Shown here: positions 7,219-8,175 of the stretch, one piece after another
How positions within the stretch are numbered: the stretch's first letter is position 1
Layout: every line of letters begins with the position of its first letter
From: an uncultured Lacticaseibacillus sp.
GTDB taxonomy: Bacteria; Bacillota; Bacilli; Lactobacillales; Lactobacillaceae
Length of the DNA stretch: 8,175 nt
Direction of reading: 5' to 3'
NCBI GenBank assembly: GCA_934339215.1
Contig: CAKRHU010000053.1
Location: forward strand, 1-8,175
Notes under the pieces: model-generated
The model's database searches: none
The model's input: the letters and a program-made list of their open reading frames with translations, nothing else
Told to the model about the DNA's origin: nothing
Program-made: the position numbers and the translations under genes

Positions 7219-7245
7219 TAGTCTCAGGGAATAATATGGTATGAT
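7217..7245 (+). promoter_or_regulatory. Extended -10 promoter for ecfA1-ecfA2
   Basis: TATGAT (7240-7245) has TGG directly upstream (7237-7239), an extended -10 arrangement that can work with a poor -35. The -35 region (7217-7222, GTTAGT) is indeed weak. Transcription would start near 7252, giving a leader of only about 30 bases before the ribosome site AAAGGGG (7265-7271) and the TTG start. Confidence 0.6.
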
Positions 7246-7280
7246 ATGACAGTAGAAAAGCACGAAAGGGGCGTTGACGC

Positions 7281-8117
7281 TTGGCAAACGCGATCGACAT
7301 TCAACATCTCAGTTATTCATATCCAGAAGCGACCAAACCGGCGTTAAATGACGTCTCGTTTGCGGTGCCTGCTGGGGAATGGTGGGCGATCATCGGCCAT
7401 AACGGTAGTGGGAAGTCCACGCTGGCCAAAAATATCAACGGCTTGTTGGCGCCGGAATCTGGAACGGTAACGGTGGCAGGGATGCCGCTCACTGAGCAAA
7501 CGGTTTGGGATATCCGAGCCAAAGTCGGGATCGTCTTTCAAAATCCGGACAACCAATTTGTCGGTGCTACCGTGCAAGATGATGTGGCCTTTGGATTGGA
7601 AAATCGGGCGGTACCACGCGCTGAAATGCTCACTCGGGTGCAAGCAGCCCTTGTTGCGGTAAATATGCAAGACTTTGCCACGCGGGAGCCGGCGCGCCTT
7701 TCTGGTGGGCAAAAACAGCGGGTAGCCATTGCTGGCATCGTCGCGCAACGCCCAGATATTATTATTTTAGATGAAGCGACATCGATGCTCGATCCAGCTG
7801 GGCGCTTGGAGATCATCGACTTGATCAAACAATTGCGAAAGCAGCAAGACTTGACGGTGTTATCGATCACCCATGATATCGATGAAGCGGCAGGCGCTGA
7901 TCACGTGCTGTTGTTAGATGACGGCCAAGTCAAAGAAATCGGCACCCCAGCAGAAATTTTCCAACATGGGGAAGCCTTGTTGCACCTGGGGTTAGATGTG
8001 CCATACCCAGAGAAATTAAAAAATGCGTTAGCCAAGCGCGGCGTGAAAATGCCGGCAGGGTATTTAGATGAGGAAGGACTGGCAAAGGCGCTTTGGACAT
8101 TACATTCGACCATGTAA
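7281..8117 (+). CDS. ecfA1: ECF transporter ATP-binding protein EcfA1
   Basis: EcfA1 is one of two ATPases that, with the membrane protein EcfT, power uptake by many vitamin-binding S components of energy-coupling-factor transporters. The 278-residue product has all ABC motifs: Walker A GHNGSGKST (39-47), Q-loop Gln87 in VFQNPDNQFVG, signature LSGGQ (140-144), and Walker B IIILDEA (160-166) with catalytic Glu165. The D-loop SMLDP (168-172) and His198 complete the set. The C-terminal part (about 225-278) is the longer tail usual for EcfA proteins. The start is TTG at 7281 with AAAGGGG at 7265-7271; no ATG or GTG fits the family N-terminus. The position behind rplQ and before ecfA2 is the standard Firmicute arrangement. 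It was formerly named cbiO1. Confidence 0.95.
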   Translation: MANAIDIQHLSYSYPEATKPALNDVSFAVPAGEWWAIIGHNGSGKSTLAKNINGLLAPESGTVTVAGMPLTEQTVWDIRAKVGIVFQNPDNQFVGATVQDDVAFGLENRAVPRAEMLTRVQAALVAVNMQDFATREPARLSGGQKQRVAIAGIVAQRPDIIILDEATSMLDPAGRLEIIDLIKQLRKQQDLTVLSITHDIDEAAGADHVLLLDDGQVKEIGTPAEIFQHGEALLHLGLDVPYPEKLKNALAKRGVKMPAGYLDEEGLAKALWTLHSTM

Positions 8118-8175
8118 GTTTTACCTATCAAGCAGGCACGCCTTTTGCTGGCGACGGCCTCAAAGATATTTCCAC
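8093..8175 (+). CDS. ecfA2: ECF transporter ATP-binding protein EcfA2, 5' part
   Basis: Only the first 27 codons are in the window. The translation MDITFDHVSFTYQAGTPFAG, followed by DGLKDIS, is the typical N-terminus of the second ECF ATPase, which ends just before the Walker A motif. TTG at 8093 is the only possible start, since TGA in this frame at 8069-8071 closes the upstream side and no other start codon lies between. The gene overlaps ecfA1 by 25 bases, and possible ribosome sites (AGGAAGGA 8071-8078, AAAGG 8084-8088) lie inside ecfA1. Coupled translation would keep the two ATPases near equal amounts, as needed for their heterodimer. ecfT would be expected next. Confidence 0.88.
   Translation, partial: MDITFDHVSFTYQAGTPFAGDGLKDIS

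Overview
The window is the downstream half of a Firmicute ribosomal-protein supercluster (spc and alpha parts) running into the energy-coupling-factor (ECF) transporter genes. All genes are on the + strand. Order: rplR, rpsE, rpmD, rplO, secY, adk, infA, rpmJ, rpsM, rpsK, rpoA, rplQ, then an 834-base gene-free stretch, ecfA1, and the first 27 codons of ecfA2. No map gene lies between adk and infA and no rpsD lies beside rpsK. Strong AGGAGG-type ribosome sites, the zinc-type adenylate kinase, the protein sequences and the moderate GC content all suggest Lactobacillaceae, most likely a Lacticaseibacillus (L. casei group) relative. The genus is an inference from recognition, not from a search.

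Bases 1-2850 hold five tightly packed genes: ribosomal proteins L18, S5, L30 and L15, and the translocon subunit SecY, which overlaps rplO by one base (TAATG). Bases 2851-3040 separate secY from adk and contain a long imperfect palindrome plus a smaller hairpin in front of the adk ribosome site. Bases 3041-3697 encode adenylate kinase. A good extended -10 promoter with a compact leader hairpin (3726-3795) appears to restart transcription for infA, rpmJ, rpsM, rpsK, rpoA and rplQ (3834-6446).

Bases 6447-7280 hold, in order: a second palindrome related to the one behind secY; a multibranched RNA-like structure matching the described setting of the L17 downstream element and ending in seven T; a second intrinsic terminator; a roughly 197-base cloverleaf-like inverted repeat; and a promoter region for ecfA1 with a perfect 9-base operator-like dyad. 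ecfA1 and ecfA2, which encode the two ATPases of the ECF vitamin-uptake module, both start with TTG and overlap by 25 bases.

The most unusual observation is that the palindromes behind secY (2853-2972) and behind rplQ (6453-6575) are diverged copies of one family. Their flanks and internal boxes align almost without gaps. Their stem arms differ at many positions, yet the differences are compensated so that pairing is kept. This suggests a structured intergenic element under selection, or an element that is copied or corrected as a hairpin. Its function is unknown. Other points of note are a tryptophan at the SecY position normally held by a conserved arginine, and a possible operator over the ecfA1 promoter.
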